This document shows positions 1-8,275 of a stretch of 64,000 bases of DNA, in pieces. Source of the DNA: an uncultured Lachnospiraceae bacterium (lineage in GTDB: Bacteria; Bacillota; Clostridia; Lachnospirales; Lachnospiraceae); NCBI GenBank assembly GCA_947089905.1, contig CAMUMG010000002.1, forward strand, positions 248,001 to 312,000. Reading direction: 5' to 3'. Below the pieces are notes generated by a model. It was not told the origin of the DNA. It searched no databases and saw only the letters and a program-made list of their open reading frames with translations. How positions within the stretch are numbered: position 1 is the first letter of the stretch; each line of letters begins with the position of its first letter. The translations under genes were made by a program, and so were the position numbers.

Positions 1-183
1 TTGTATCTTTCCGTTCAAGACTTACAACAGGGGAAAAAAGTATATCATAAAAAATATGGAAAGGGAGTCATTTTAGAGAATCTAAACGACAAGATTAAAA
101 TACGGTTTGAAAATTCTCTGATTCCAAAGATACTAAATTTAGAATACTGCCAAAAAAACGGTCTGTTAAAATTAGAGGATTAG
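1..183 (+). CDS. C-terminal fragment, small beta-barrel (PcrA-tail/Tudor-like) protein
   Basis: This reading frame is already open at the window edge, so only the last 60 or so codons are seen and the true start lies upstream. The visible part has the pattern G-x-K-V-x-H-x-K-Y-G-x-G followed by K-I-x-I-x-F. That pattern is typical of the small beta-barrel at the C-terminus of UvrD/PcrA helicases and of related Tudor-like domains. It ends in a lysine- and acid-rich tail. The stop codon runs directly into a hairpin (183-232). The parent protein cannot be identified from this piece; a helicase tail is an inference from the motif only. Confidence 0.45.
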   Translation: MYLSVQDLQQGKKVYHKKYGKGVILENLNDKIKIRFENSLIPKILNLEYCQKNGLLKLED

Positions 184-232
184 GAGCTGTTGTACTAAGA
201 AAATGAGATACAAGATTTAATGTAACAGCTCC
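183..232. terminator. Hairpin between convergent genes, family GAGCTGT..ACTAAG
   Basis: GGAGCTGTT pairs with AACAGCTCC around a loop of about 30 nt. It lies between the end of the partial gene at 1-183 and the end of the pyridoxamine kinase gene, so it probably terminates both. The left arm continues as GTACTAAGAAAAT, which recurs in the hairpin at 38338-38384 and, in part, in the one at 12562-12642. Confidence 0.6.
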
Positions 233-1050
233 GAAAGAAATGATTCAAAACAGACACCTTTTTCAGGAGGAGTATTTAATGCGGTTGTATAGGAAATTGC
301 ATTAGATAAAAAGTGGCAGGAACGACGAACGGCTGTTGAAAGAGGAATCCCCCTAAGAAGGTATCCAAAAAGCAAAGCAGAAAAAACATCTCCTGTACCA
401 CTTCGATCACTGCCTACCCGTTTCACCAAAATCAGTTCCTTTTGTCCATTCTTTTGATAACATAGATTTTGAAGCTGTAATGTTTTGTTCTCATCATAGA
501 AAGGAACTCCTGTAATTACGACTGCCTGTGTTCCAAGTCTACATAATTTTTCAGCATAACTAAAAAGTTTTTCAACAGTAGGAGTAACAGAAGGGTAAGG
601 TATTTCTAATAGAGCACAACATTCTGTTAAATTTGGTACAATCAAATCTGTCATTGGTAAAAGGGCACGATATCCCTCACAGATCTCTGGAGTAGTAATA
701 GAATAAAGTGTTCCATTATCGCCCATCACAGGATCTAAAACGATATTGCACCCCTGTTGTTTTTGATTAGAAAAATAAGAGTGTAAAGCCGAAAATTGTT
801 CTAGTTCGGGCAAAAAACCACATAAAATTCCATCAAAGCATAGAGAAAGTTTATTCCAATGCTGAAGAATTTCGATTAACTGTTGTTTCATAGACATACT
901 AAAATGTCCACGAAATGCTCCATGTGCGGAGTAAAGTGCACTTGGAAGCGGACAGGTTTCATAATTCATTGCACTTAAAATTGGAAGCTGTACGGTCAAA
1001 GAACAACGTCCATAACAAGATAAATCATTAATAACTGCCACTCGCTTCAC
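217..1050 (-). CDS. pdxY: Pyridoxal/pyridoxamine kinase (PfkB/ribokinase fold)
   Basis: Predicted to phosphorylate pyridoxal, pyridoxamine or pyridoxine with ATP in the cytoplasmic vitamin B6 salvage pathway. The 277-residue length fits the family. The N-terminus (VAVINDLSCYGRCS) and the segment H-G-A-F-R-G-H-F are characteristic of the PdxK/PdxY branch. VLDPVMGDNG (about 104-113), PNLTE (about 139-143) and the anionic-hole/catalytic motif GSDRSGTGD (about 213-221, catalytic Asp221) are present. The start is an ATG just downstream of an AGGAGG-like site. It is the last gene before the shared hairpin at 183-232. A strict split between PdxY-type and the clostridial pyridoxamine kinase subgroup cannot be made by eye. 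Confidence 0.88.
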   Translation of the reverse strand: MKRVAVINDLSCYGRCSLTVQLPILSAMNYETCPLPSALYSAHGAFRGHFSMSMKQQLIEILQHWNKLSLCFDGILCGFLPELEQFSALHSYFSNQKQQGCNIVLDPVMGDNGTLYSITTPEICEGYRALLPMTDLIVPNLTECCALLEIPYPSVTPTVEKLFSYAEKLCRLGTQAVVITGVPFYDENKTLQLQNLCYQKNGQKELILVKRVGSDRSGTGDVFSALLFGYLLRGIPLSTAVRRSCHFLSNAISYTTALNTPPEKGVCFESFLSELLH

Positions 1051-1112
1051 ACACGTATCCTCCTATTTTGCCGTTTTATCAATTACTTACTAGACTAAAT
1101 TAGATTTTATGT

Positions 1113-1460
1113 TTATTTTTCGTCTTCTTCCTCATAATCTTCATCATCTTCAAACATATCTTCAAATTCTTGGGTATCTAAAAATTCATCGAAGGCATCA
1201 GAAACAGCTTCAAATTCTTCATCATCTTCAATATTGATAAGTTCAATATCTTCGTCGCCTTCCCCTTTTTGTACAAATTGATACAAAAAGATCTCTTCAT
1301 CTTTTCCTGTTTCCTGTGGAAGTAATGCAATATATTCTTTCTCCTGACATGGGAAAATTGCTAAAACATTACAGACAAGTTCACTTCCATCTTCTAAGGT
1401 CAAAGTAACCGTATCTTGCTCAAAGTCTTCTTCCTGATTAAAATTGTTCATAAAAAACAC
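1113..1460 (-). CDS. DUF1292 (YrzB-like) acidic protein
   Basis: A small protein of about 115 residues with the DUF1292 layout: a short beta-rich domain (TVTLTLEDGSELVCNVLAIF, then KEYIALLPQ) followed by a strongly acidic tail (long runs of E and D after residue 70). The function of the family is unknown; in Bacillus it sits near ruvX/mreB-type genes, which is not the case here. The second Met (MNNFNQEED, 1451) is an equally plausible start; the upstream GGTGTTTT gives no clear ribosome site for the first. It is separated by only about 60 bp from the pyridoxamine kinase, so both could be one transcript. Confidence 0.75.
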   Translation of the reverse strand: MFFMNNFNQEEDFEQDTVTLTLEDGSELVCNVLAIFPCQEKEYIALLPQETGKDEEIFLYQFVQKGEGDEDIELINIEDDEEFEAVSDAFDEFLDTQEFEDMFEDDEDYEEEDEK

Positions 1461-1637
1461 CTCATTCTTTCCTAAGTTTTTGTATTTTCACGTACATAGA
1501 CTATAACAGATATAGAAAAAAAAAGCAAGGGGAGTATATTATAAATCTAGGACAAAAGCATGAATAAAGAAAACACTTGTTTGGATTATAGAAATAGGGT
1601 ATACTAAATAGAAAAGAATGTGGTGGAGGTTTGCTCT

Positions 1638-4175
1638 ATGGAGATAGAAACAAAAGAAATAATTAAAATCTCAGTGAGAAATTTGGTGGAGTTTATTTTA
1701 TGTTCAGGAGATATCGTTCATGCCAAAATGGGAGGTGATCCAGATGCTATGCAGCAGGGAAGCAAACTTCATCGAAAGATTCAAAAGCAGCAGACAGGTC
1801 AATATCGTGCAGAAGTGCCATTAACATTAACTTTGCCAATAACAGCAGATGGAGAAAGTTTTTTGCTCTGTGTAGAGGGAAGAGCAGATGGAATTATCAC
1901 AGAATTAGATAATAATTTTGGGCTTCATACAGAACAAGAAGACTTACAGCTTACTTTAGATTTAGAAAAAAGTTCTGATAGAAAAGAAGTTTTCTCTGAA
2001 GAAAAAACTTTATCGACAGCAGATAAAATTTGGGCAGTACTTCAAAAGCCAGAAATAGACCAAATACTACAACCTGATACCGCGATTGATGAAATTAAGT
2101 GTGTATATAGAGAGTTGGGACAGATCCATGAAATTGTTCCTATTCACCGGGCACAGGCACTTTGCTATGCCTATATCTATGCAAGAAAGCAGAATTTGTC
2201 CTGTATTGGTATTCGCTTGACATATTGTAATATGCAGACAGAAAATCTTTTATATTTTGAGGAGATATATTCTTTTCAGGCATTAGAACGATGGTATTTA
2301 GCACTATTACAAGAATATGGAAAGTGGGTTTCATGGGAATATCAATGGAAACAAAGAAGGAATACCTCCCTTTTAAATCTTTCCTTTCCATTTGCATATC
2401 GTTCTGGACAAAAAGAACTTGTCTTTGATGTATATCGAACAATCCTACGAAAAAAGAACCTTTTTATTGAGGCTCCAACGGGAGTTGGAAAAACCATTTC
2501 TACTATATTTCCTGCGATTAGGACAATGGGGGAGAAAAAGGTTGAAAAATTATTTTATCTTACTGCTAAAACGATTACTAGAACCGTCGCACAGGATACT
2601 TTTAGTCTACTAAATGAACGTGGAATGAAGTTAAAAGTGGTTACTATTACAGCAAAGGAAAAATTGTGTATTTTAGAAAATCCAGACTGTAATCCTGAAA
2701 GTTGTCATCGTGCCAAGGGACATTATGATAGAGTTAATGATGCGGTTTATGATATGCTGACAAATGAAGAACAAATTACAAGAGAATTAATTGAATATTA
2801 TGCAAAAAAACATCAAGTCTGTGCATTTGAAATGTGTTTGGATATTACGACATGGGCAGATGCTGTTATTTGTGATTATAATTATGTCTTTGATCCAAAT
2901 GTTTATCTCCGTCGTTTTTTTCTTAATGAAAAAGATAGAGAATATGTTTTTTTTATTGATGAAGCCCATAATCTAGTGGATCGTGCCAGAGAAATGTATA
3001 GTGCCGTGTTAATAAAAGAGTCCTTTTTAAAAGCGAAATCTTTCGTGAGGGCACACTCTGAAAGATTGGTCAAACAATTAGAAAGTTGTAATCGAGCTTT
3101 TTTAAACTTAAAGAGAGAAACAGAAGAATTTAAGGTATGGGAAAGTGCAGGAAACTTAGTTTTGTCACTGATGCGTGTAACGATGGAATTAGATGAATTT
3201 TTAACACAAAATCATAATTTCTTAGGAAAAAAAGAGATTATAACACTTTATTTAGAAATCAGACATTTTTTGAATATTTATGATATACTAGATGAGCATT
3301 ATCTCATTTATACAGACTATAATGAGAACGGAGAATTTCGTATAAAACTGATGTGTATGGATCCCTCTAAAAATCTAAGACAGTGCTTAGAAAAAGGAAG
3401 AAGTGCTATCTTTTTTTCGGCAACTCTACTTCCAATACGATATTATAAAGAACAATTAGGAGGAAAGGAAGAGGATTATGCTGTTTATGTGCCATCTCCA
3501 TTTGATCCAAAACATAGACTTCTTATGGTTGCAAAAGATGTAAGTACAAAATATACTCGAAGAACTGAAAATGAATATAAAAGAATATGGAAGTATATTC
3601 AATGTTTTATTAATAAAAAAGTTGGAAATTATTTAGTTTTTTTCCCGTCTTATCAGATGTTGAATGAAATTGCAGAACTTGCAGGAGAAAAAATTTCAGG
3701 ACTACTTATTCAAAAAAATAATATGACAGAAGAAGAAAAGGAAAATTTTTTAAATCAATTTGAAATGAATACTTCACAGACAAGGGTTGGCTTTTGTGTA
3801 ATGGGAGGTATTTTTAGTGAGGGAATTGATTTGACAAATGACAGACTAATAGGGGCTGTTATTGTAGGAACAGGACTTCCTATGGTCTGCAACGAAAGGG
3901 AACTGTTTCGAAATTTTTATGATCAAAAAAATCAAAGTGGCTTTGAATATGCCTATCTCTATCCGGGAATGAATAAAGTATTACAATCTGCTGGAAGAGT
4001 AATAAGGACAAATGAGGACTATGGAGCAATTTTATTACTTGATGAGAGATTTCTAAACAGCCAGTATCAAAATCTATTTCCAAAGGAATGGTATCCATTT
4101 GAAACTGTTACTTTAAAAGAGATGGAACAAAAACTAGAAGAATTTTGGAACAGAAATCAAAGAGATGCACATTAA
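1638..4175 (+). CDS. DinG/XPD-family Fe-S DNA helicase with N-terminal PD-(D/E)XK-like region
   Basis: Superfamily 2 DNA helicase of the Rad3/XPD/DinG type, probably a 5'-3' helicase acting in DNA repair. Walker A (PTGVGKT) lies at about residue 283 and the DEAH box (FIDEAHN) at about 440. Four or more cysteines between them (C at about 343, 349, 354 and then CAFEMC at about 395-400) match the Fe-S cluster domain. Motif VI (SAGRVIR) is near residue 784. The first 230 residues resemble a Cas4/RecB-type nuclease fold (GSKLHRKI, GRADG, DEIK, then RAQALCYAY). I chose ATG 1638 because GGTGGAGG ends 8 nt upstream; an upstream GTG at 1620 overlaps that site. A strong terminator follows. Confidence 0.85.
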   Translation: MEIETKEIIKISVRNLVEFILCSGDIVHAKMGGDPDAMQQGSKLHRKIQKQQTGQYRAEVPLTLTLPITADGESFLLCVEGRADGIITELDNNFGLHTEQEDLQLTLDLEKSSDRKEVFSEEKTLSTADKIWAVLQKPEIDQILQPDTAIDEIKCVYRELGQIHEIVPIHRAQALCYAYIYARKQNLSCIGIRLTYCNMQTENLLYFEEIYSFQALERWYLALLQEYGKWVSWEYQWKQRRNTSLLNLSFPFAYRSGQKELVFDVYRTILRKKNLFIEAPTGVGKTISTIFPAIRTMGEKKVEKLFYLTAKTITRTVAQDTFSLLNERGMKLKVVTITAKEKLCILENPDCNPESCHRAKGHYDRVNDAVYDMLTNEEQITRELIEYYAKKHQVCAFEMCLDITTWADAVICDYNYVFDPNVYLRRFFLNEKDREYVFFIDEAHNLVDRAREMYSAVLIKESFLKAKSFVRAHSERLVKQLESCNRAFLNLKRETEEFKVWESAGNLVLSLMRVTMELDEFLTQNHNFLGKKEIITLYLEIRHFLNIYDILDEHYLIYTDYNENGEFRIKLMCMDPSKNLRQCLEKGRSAIFFSATLLPIRYYKEQLGGKEEDYAVYVPSPFDPKHRLLMVAKDVSTKYTRRTENEYKRIWKYIQCFINKKVGNYLVFFPSYQMLNEIAELAGEKISGLLIQKNNMTEEEKENFLNQFEMNTSQTRVGFCVMGGIFSEGIDLTNDRLIGAVIVGTGLPMVCNERELFRNFYDQKNQSGFEYAYLYPGMNKVLQSAGRVIRTNEDYGAILLLDERFLNSQYQNLFPKEWYPFETVTLKEMEQKLEEFWNRNQRDAH

Positions 4176-4200
4176 ATAGTTAGTGTGCATCTCTTTTTTC
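4161..4200 (+). terminator. Rho-independent terminator after the helicase gene
   Basis: GAGATGCACA pairs with TGTGCATCTC around a 12-nt loop and is followed by TTTTTTC. The left arm overlaps the last codons of the helicase gene. The convergent cotJC gene ends about 30 bp further on. Confidence 0.85.
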
Positions 4201-4229
4201 AATAGCCTTTAAAAATTTCTAAAATAAAA

Positions 4230-4663
4230 TTATTTACAATCTTCTTTCATAGGATCAAATTCTGGATTAAGTGCATAATAATTTTTAGAATTCAATTTAT
4301 CCTGCACCAGCCGTAAACCTTCACCGAATCTTTGGAAGTGGACTAATTCACGTTGTCTTAAAAAGCGAATTGGATCACAGATATCAGAATCGTGCACTAA
4401 TCTTAGAATATTATCATAGGTAGTACGAGCCTTTTGTTCTGCTGCCAAATCTTCATGCAGATCTGTAATAGCATCGCCTTTAGATTGGAAAAAGCAAGAG
4501 TTAAAAGGAATTCCTCCTGCTGCCTGTGGCCATAGACCAACAGTATGATCAACATAATAGTTTGCAAATGGAGTTCCTTCAATCTGATCTGGAGTGAGAT
4601 CACGGGTTAATTGGTGTACAATAGCACAAACAATTTCCATGTGAGCAAGTTCTTCTGTACCTA
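4230..4663 (-). pseudogene. cotJC: cotJC, C-terminal part (separated from its N-terminal part by element A)
   Basis: Encodes the last about 144 residues of CotJC, a spore-coat protein of the manganese catalase family. Signature segments are TEELAHME (ExxH metal ligands, at the very break), DHTVGLWP, DLHEDLAAEQKARTTYDNIL and REL(V)HFQRFGE. It has no start codon or ribosome site of its own at the break: the frame simply continues into element A and stops making sense beyond TEELAH. The missing first 61-62 codons are at 29468-29660, in the same orientation, 25 kb away. Joining 29660-29477 to 4660-4230 gives 615 nt, 205 codons including the stop, with no frame change. Unless element A is excised, this part is not expected to make a working protein. 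Confidence 0.92.
4652..4663. repeat. Element A attachment core, left copy (12-bp direct repeat)
   Basis: CTTCTGTACCTA, identical to 29468-29479 and in the same orientation. It lies inside the cotJC codons for Gly-Thr-Glu. The dyad centre defined by the two 13-bp inverted arms falls on the CC at 4660-4661, the most likely 2-bp crossover site. Confidence 0.88.
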
Positions 4664-4675
4664 CAAATATTCCTG

Positions 4676-4688
4676 AAATGTTCCAAAA
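4676..4688 (+). repeat. Element A left inverted arm (recombinase half-site)
   Basis: AAATGTTCCAAAA, the exact reverse complement of TTTTGGAACATTT at 29449-29461. Both lie 14 nt from the CC at the centre of the shared core. In the excised circle the two arms would flank the core symmetrically, as in a serine-integrase attP. Confidence 0.82.
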
Positions 4689-4781
4689 ATAAGAGATAAA
4701 TTTTTCTGTTTTGTTAATAGGACATCTGAATAAAGGATATATATAGTATAATGATTAATTTATATAATGAGGGTGTTGCTA

Positions 4782-4988
4782 TTGAAGCAAAGGGAATTTA
4801 TTTATGTTGGTGAAGCTGTTCCAAAAATTACAGAGCAAGAATATAAAGTATTTTTGTTACAGTTCCAAAAGTCACTCCTTTTTTCTTTAAAGAAAAACGA
4901 GTTTTTGACTGATTCACAATATGAATGTTGTATAGAGGAGCTTGAAAAACAAATTAAAAGGAAGAGAATTTCTAATGTCAATCAATAA
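4782..4988 (+). CDS. Small helical protein encoded ahead of element A recombinase
   Basis: A short, charged, probably helical protein (68 residues from TTG 4782). I prefer TTG 4782 because GAGGGTG lies 6 nt upstream; the ATG at 4767 contains that ribosome site. Its centre (SLLFSLKKNEFLTDSQYECCIEEL) aligns with the small ORF ahead of the first B1 recombinase (SITKSMRKEELITKEEYNRI). Both overlap the following recombinase start by 13-14 bp, so translation is probably coupled. Such SHOCT-like small proteins are commonly found next to clostridial serine recombinases; a role as recombination accessory or directionality factor is an inference. Confidence 0.65.
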   Translation: MKQREFIYVGEAVPKITEQEYKVFLLQFQKSLLFSLKKNEFLTDSQYECCIEELEKQIKRKRISNVNQ

Positions 4989-5165
4989 ATATGAAATTTT
5001 AAGTCAAGAAAAAAAATACGTAGATGACAAGATACGTGTGGCTGCGTATTGTCGTGTTTCTACTGATAGCCAAGATCAGGTTAATTCGTTTGAAAATCAG
5101 AAGCGTTATTTTAAACAGTATATTGAACATAAGCCTAATTGGGAACTTTTTGAGATCTTTACTGA
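4975..5165 (+). pseudogene. Element A serine recombinase, N-terminal part (interrupted by B1/B2)
   Basis: Encodes the first 63 codons and two bases of codon 64 of a large serine recombinase. The start of the resolvase domain is clear: VAAYCRVSTD with the nucleophile Ser29, then SFENQ and PNWELFEIFTD. In place, the frame runs on into B1 for a few meaningless codons and stops at 5199. The rest of the gene lies at 28087-29434. Joining the parts at the GA dinucleotide 5164-5165/28085-28086 yields FTDEGISGTNTKK, the expected conserved motif, and a continuous 1,539-nt frame (512 residues). Overlap with the preceding small ORF suggests coupled translation. As it stands the gene cannot make an active enzyme. 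Confidence 0.9.
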
Positions 5166-5190
5166 TATGAAAATATCTAATTTGATACAA
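5164..5190. repeat. B1 left end (attL of the inner elements)
   Basis: GA (5164-5165), then 16 nt, then TTGATACAA (5182-5190). The same spacing, GA-N16-TTGATACAA, occurs at 20605-20631. The mirror image, TTGTATCAA-N16-GA, occurs at 20580-20606 and 28060-28086. A GA crossover dinucleotide is also known from TnpX/TndX-type serine transposons. Confidence 0.85.
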
Positions 5191-5337
5191 TTAAGTTAAA
5201 AGGAAAGAGCAGTTATATTTAAAAATCGAATATACAAGAATAAAAAGTAAAAAATGAACTGGAATAGGGACAAACCTATCACTCATAAAATGTTTTATGG
5301 AATAAGTCAATCATTTTACTACAGGGAGGTAATAGCT

Positions 5338-5556
5338 ATAAGCAAAGAACAATTTGACGCGGAGTTAATGTATTGTATAGCTCTTTCCATAACAAAATCT
5401 ATGAGAAAAGAGGAACTGATTACAAAAGAAGAATACAATCGGATTGATACAATTTTATTAGAAAAATATCAACCGACTTTGGGCACATTATTGGCTGGGA
5501 AACCCTTAAAGGAAGAGAGCTTTTTGAGTGGAGATTTGGATTTATGTCTAAAATAA
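5338..5556 (+). CDS. Small helical protein ahead of B1 recombinase 1 (start codon appears to be ATA)
   Basis: Short protein reading SKEQFDAEL...ITKSMRKEEL...LLEKYQPTLG, a helical SHOCT-like type seen ahead of clostridial serine recombinases. A strong ribosome site GGGAGG (5324-5329) stands 8 nt before an in-frame ATA at 5338, exactly where ATG would be expected. The nearest in-frame ATG (5254) has no ribosome site and would add 28 residues of unconvincing sequence. The true start codon therefore seems to have mutated ATG to ATA, or ATA is used weakly. The 3' end overlaps the recombinase start at 5544 by 13 bp, so poor initiation here could lower recombinase expression. Confidence 0.6.
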   Translation: MSKEQFDAELMYCIALSITKSMRKEELITKEEYNRIDTILLEKYQPTLGTLLAGKPLKEESFLSGDLDLCLK

Positions 5557-6764
5557 AAAAAGTAGAACCTCTCTTTTTACCACTTCAAAAACCAAAAAAA
5601 GTAGCTATTTATGCAAGAGTTTCGAAAGATACAGGACAACTTATTCATTCTATTTTTGCACAGATAGACTATTATAGTGATATGATTAAAAAAAATCCTA
5701 AATGGGAATATGTAGGAGTATATGCTGATTATGGGATAACAGGAACATCTATTTCTAAACGACAGGAATTTCAGAGGATGATAGCGGACTGTGATATGGG
5801 AAAAATTGACATTATCTTGACAAAGAGTATATCCAGATTTGCAAGAAATACAGTTGATCTTTTAAATGCAGTTCGACATTTAAAATCGCTTGGTATTGAA
5901 GTTTGGTTTGAAAGGGAACAGATTCATTCCTGTTCGAAAGATGGGGAGCTTATGCTTTCACTTCTTGCTTCCTTTGCACAAGAGGAAAGTTATTCTATCA
6001 GTGAAAATATAAAGTGGGGAATTCGAAAAAGGTTTGAGGCTGGAGAAAGTAGAGAGGTAAATAAACATGTTCTAGGTTATCAATATGATGAAAAACAGAA
6101 AAAGTATGTGATTATTCCACAAGAAGCAGAGATTATTCGTTGGATTTTTAATCTATGTCTTGAAGGAATTTCTCTTAGAAAAATTGCTAAAACATTAAAT
6201 GAAGAAGGATTTGTTACAATAAACGGTTGTAAGTTTACAGAGGCTTCGTTAAATACTATAATTCATAATGAAATTTATATGGGGGATATTAGACATCAGA
6301 AATATTTTGTAAAAGATCCTATTATGAAAAAGAAAGTTTTAAATCGGGGACAACTTCCCCAGTATTATATACAAGACTGTCATGAGGCAATTTTAGATAG
6401 AGAAACTTATAAAAAAGTACAAAAAAGAATAAAACACAAATCAGATAAAATGAATCTAAGGTACTGTTTTACAGGTAGTATCTACTGTGATATCTGTGGA
6501 AATTATTATACAAGAAAAAAAATTATAGTAAAAGGGAAGACATATATATATTGGATCTGTAGCTCTAAAAAGAAAAGGGAAATAGTTTGTAAAAGTACAA
6601 ATTTTAGGGAAGAAGAATTAGAACAAATTTGTGTACAGGTTCTTGAAATAGATGAATTTAACAAAACGATTTTTAAAAATAGGATTAACAAGATAACTAT
6701 TTTAGAAAATGGAGATTTAAAGTTTCATTTTACAGAGGGTAGAATAACTATAAAACAAAGATGA
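5544..6764 (+). CDS. Large serine recombinase 1 of element B1
   Basis: A 406-residue serine recombinase. The N-terminal resolvase domain has the nucleophile in VAIYARVS (Ser27), the conserved Y-G-I-T-G-T-S segment, and SISRFARN with the active-site arginine. A Recombinase domain (about 180-290) contains NEEGF...SLNTIIHNEIYMGD. A zinc-ribbon (CDICGNYY then WICSS...VCKS) follows near residues 315-355. It lacks the long C-terminal coiled-coil tail, so it is the short type that usually works as a pair with a longer recombinase. It is 35 bp upstream of recombinase 2. All key residues are intact, so it may act on the GA-centred B sites. Confidence 0.88.
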   Translation: MSKIKKVEPLFLPLQKPKKVAIYARVSKDTGQLIHSIFAQIDYYSDMIKKNPKWEYVGVYADYGITGTSISKRQEFQRMIADCDMGKIDIILTKSISRFARNTVDLLNAVRHLKSLGIEVWFEREQIHSCSKDGELMLSLLASFAQEESYSISENIKWGIRKRFEAGESREVNKHVLGYQYDEKQKKYVIIPQEAEIIRWIFNLCLEGISLRKIAKTLNEEGFVTINGCKFTEASLNTIIHNEIYMGDIRHQKYFVKDPIMKKKVLNRGQLPQYYIQDCHEAILDRETYKKVQKRIKHKSDKMNLRYCFTGSIYCDICGNYYTRKKIIVKGKTYIYWICSSKKKREIVCKSTNFREEELEQICVQVLEIDEFNKTIFKNRINKITILENGDLKFHFTEGRITIKQR

Positions 6765-6799
6765 CATGAAATTCTTTTTTTATAAGAGGGAGAAGAAAA

Positions 6800-8275
6800 A
6801 TGTCGAAAAATGTAATTGTAATACCTGCAACAAAAGAGAAGTACAACAGAGATTCTATTCAAAATCTTAAAAAGCGCAGAGTTGCTGCCTATGCTCGTGT
6901 TAGTACAGATCATGAAGAGCAGCAGAGCAGTTACGAGGCACAGATAGAGTATTATACAAATTATATCAAAGAACGAAAGGACTGGGAATTTGTATCTGTA
7001 TATGCCGATGAGGGAATTACAGGCTGTAATACCAGAAATAGGGATGGATTTAATAGGATGATAACAGATGCTTTAGATAATCGAATTGATCTTATTATCA
7101 CTAAGTCAGTATCAAGGTTTGCAAGAAATACAGTAGATAGTTTAACTACTATTCGTAAGTTGAAAGAAAAAAATGTAGAGTGTTATTTCGAGAAAGAAAA
7201 CATTTGGACATTTGATAGTAAAGGAGAATTGCTTCTTACAATTATGTCTTCATTGGCACAGGAAGAAAGTCGTTCTATTTCAGAAAATTGTACATGGGGT
7301 CAAAGAAAAAGGTTTGCAGATGGAAAAGTCACAGTCCCATTTCAAAGATTTCTTGGTTATGATCGGGGGGAAGATGGAAATTTAGTAATAAATGAAAAAC
7401 AGGCAAAAACTATCCGAAGAATTTATGGACTTTTTTTACAGGGAAGATCTCCCTATTCAATTGCAAAGCTGCTTACAAAAGAAAATATTCTAACTCCGGG
7501 AAACAAAAAAGTTTGGTCGCAAAGTACAGTAAAAAGCATACTTACTAACGAAAAATATAAAGGTGATGCTCTTTTACAAAAGGTCTATACAGTAGATTTT
7601 TTATCTAAAAAAAAGAAGATAAATGAAGGTGAAATTCCACAGTATTATATAGAAGGAAATCACAAGGCGATTATACCCCCTGCTATATTTGATATAGTAC
7701 AAAAAAATATAAAAGTAAATTTTTCCGGTAAAAACCGCAGAAGTAGTGTTGGTATTTTTTCTGGCAAAATCAAATGTGGTGACTGTGGAAGTTGGTATGG
7801 TTCGAAAGTATGGCATTCCACTGATAAATATCGCAAAACAGTATGGCAGTGCAATCACAAATTTGATGGTCAAAAAAAATGCAGTACTCCTCATTTAAAC
7901 GAAGAAATGATCAAAGAACTTTTTGTGAAAGCAGTAAACCTTCTTTTTACAGAAAAGGAAAAAATTATGGAAGATTATAATACTATTAAGAATATAATTT
8001 ATGATACAAGTATACTGGAAATAGAACAAAAAAGGTTACAACAGTGTATTGATAAAAATGATAGTATACAATTAGATGAGATTAAAAAAAAGATTTTGGA
8101 AAAGCAGAATAGAAAAAAGGCAGTAGAAAGATTTCTTATTAAAATGAAAATAGTAGATAAAATTTATATGGAATTTGATGAAGATAGTTGGTATAGTCTT
8201 ATAGAGTATATCACTATTTTTGATAAGAAAGATATTCGGTTTATATTTAAGAATGGAGTTGAAATACGAGTATAG
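6800..8275 (+). CDS. Large serine recombinase 2 of element B1
   Basis: A 491-residue serine recombinase with an intact catalytic domain (VAAYARVSTD, Ser35; ADEGITG; SVSRFARN). The Recombinase domain follows (ILTPGNKKVWSQSTVKSILT), then a zinc-ribbon (CGDCGSWYG ... CNHKF), a coiled-coil stretch (about 395-445) and a C-terminal cap ending WYSLIEYITIFDKKDIRF. That tail is homologous to the recombinase relic at 26020-26226 in B2. GAGGGAGAAG lies upstream of the ATG. With recombinase 1 it forms an apparent operon. It is the best candidate for the enzyme that integrates and excises B1 (and B2 in trans), which is an inference from location and integrity. Confidence 0.9.
   Translation: MSKNVIVIPATKEKYNRDSIQNLKKRRVAAYARVSTDHEEQQSSYEAQIEYYTNYIKERKDWEFVSVYADEGITGCNTRNRDGFNRMITDALDNRIDLIITKSVSRFARNTVDSLTTIRKLKEKNVECYFEKENIWTFDSKGELLLTIMSSLAQEESRSISENCTWGQRKRFADGKVTVPFQRFLGYDRGEDGNLVINEKQAKTIRRIYGLFLQGRSPYSIAKLLTKENILTPGNKKVWSQSTVKSILTNEKYKGDALLQKVYTVDFLSKKKKINEGEIPQYYIEGNHKAIIPPAIFDIVQKNIKVNFSGKNRRSSVGIFSGKIKCGDCGSWYGSKVWHSTDKYRKTVWQCNHKFDGQKKCSTPHLNEEMIKELFVKAVNLLFTEKEKIMEDYNTIKNIIYDTSILEIEQKRLQQCIDKNDSIQLDEIKKKILEKQNRKKAVERFLIKMKIVDKIYMEFDEDSWYSLIEYITIFDKKDIRFIFKNGVEIRV

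Noticed and set aside
5254..5337. Longer N-terminus for the small ORF (ATG 5254)
   Set aside because: No ribosome site before it, and the strong GGGAGG lies inside the extra part; the true start appears to be ATA 5338.
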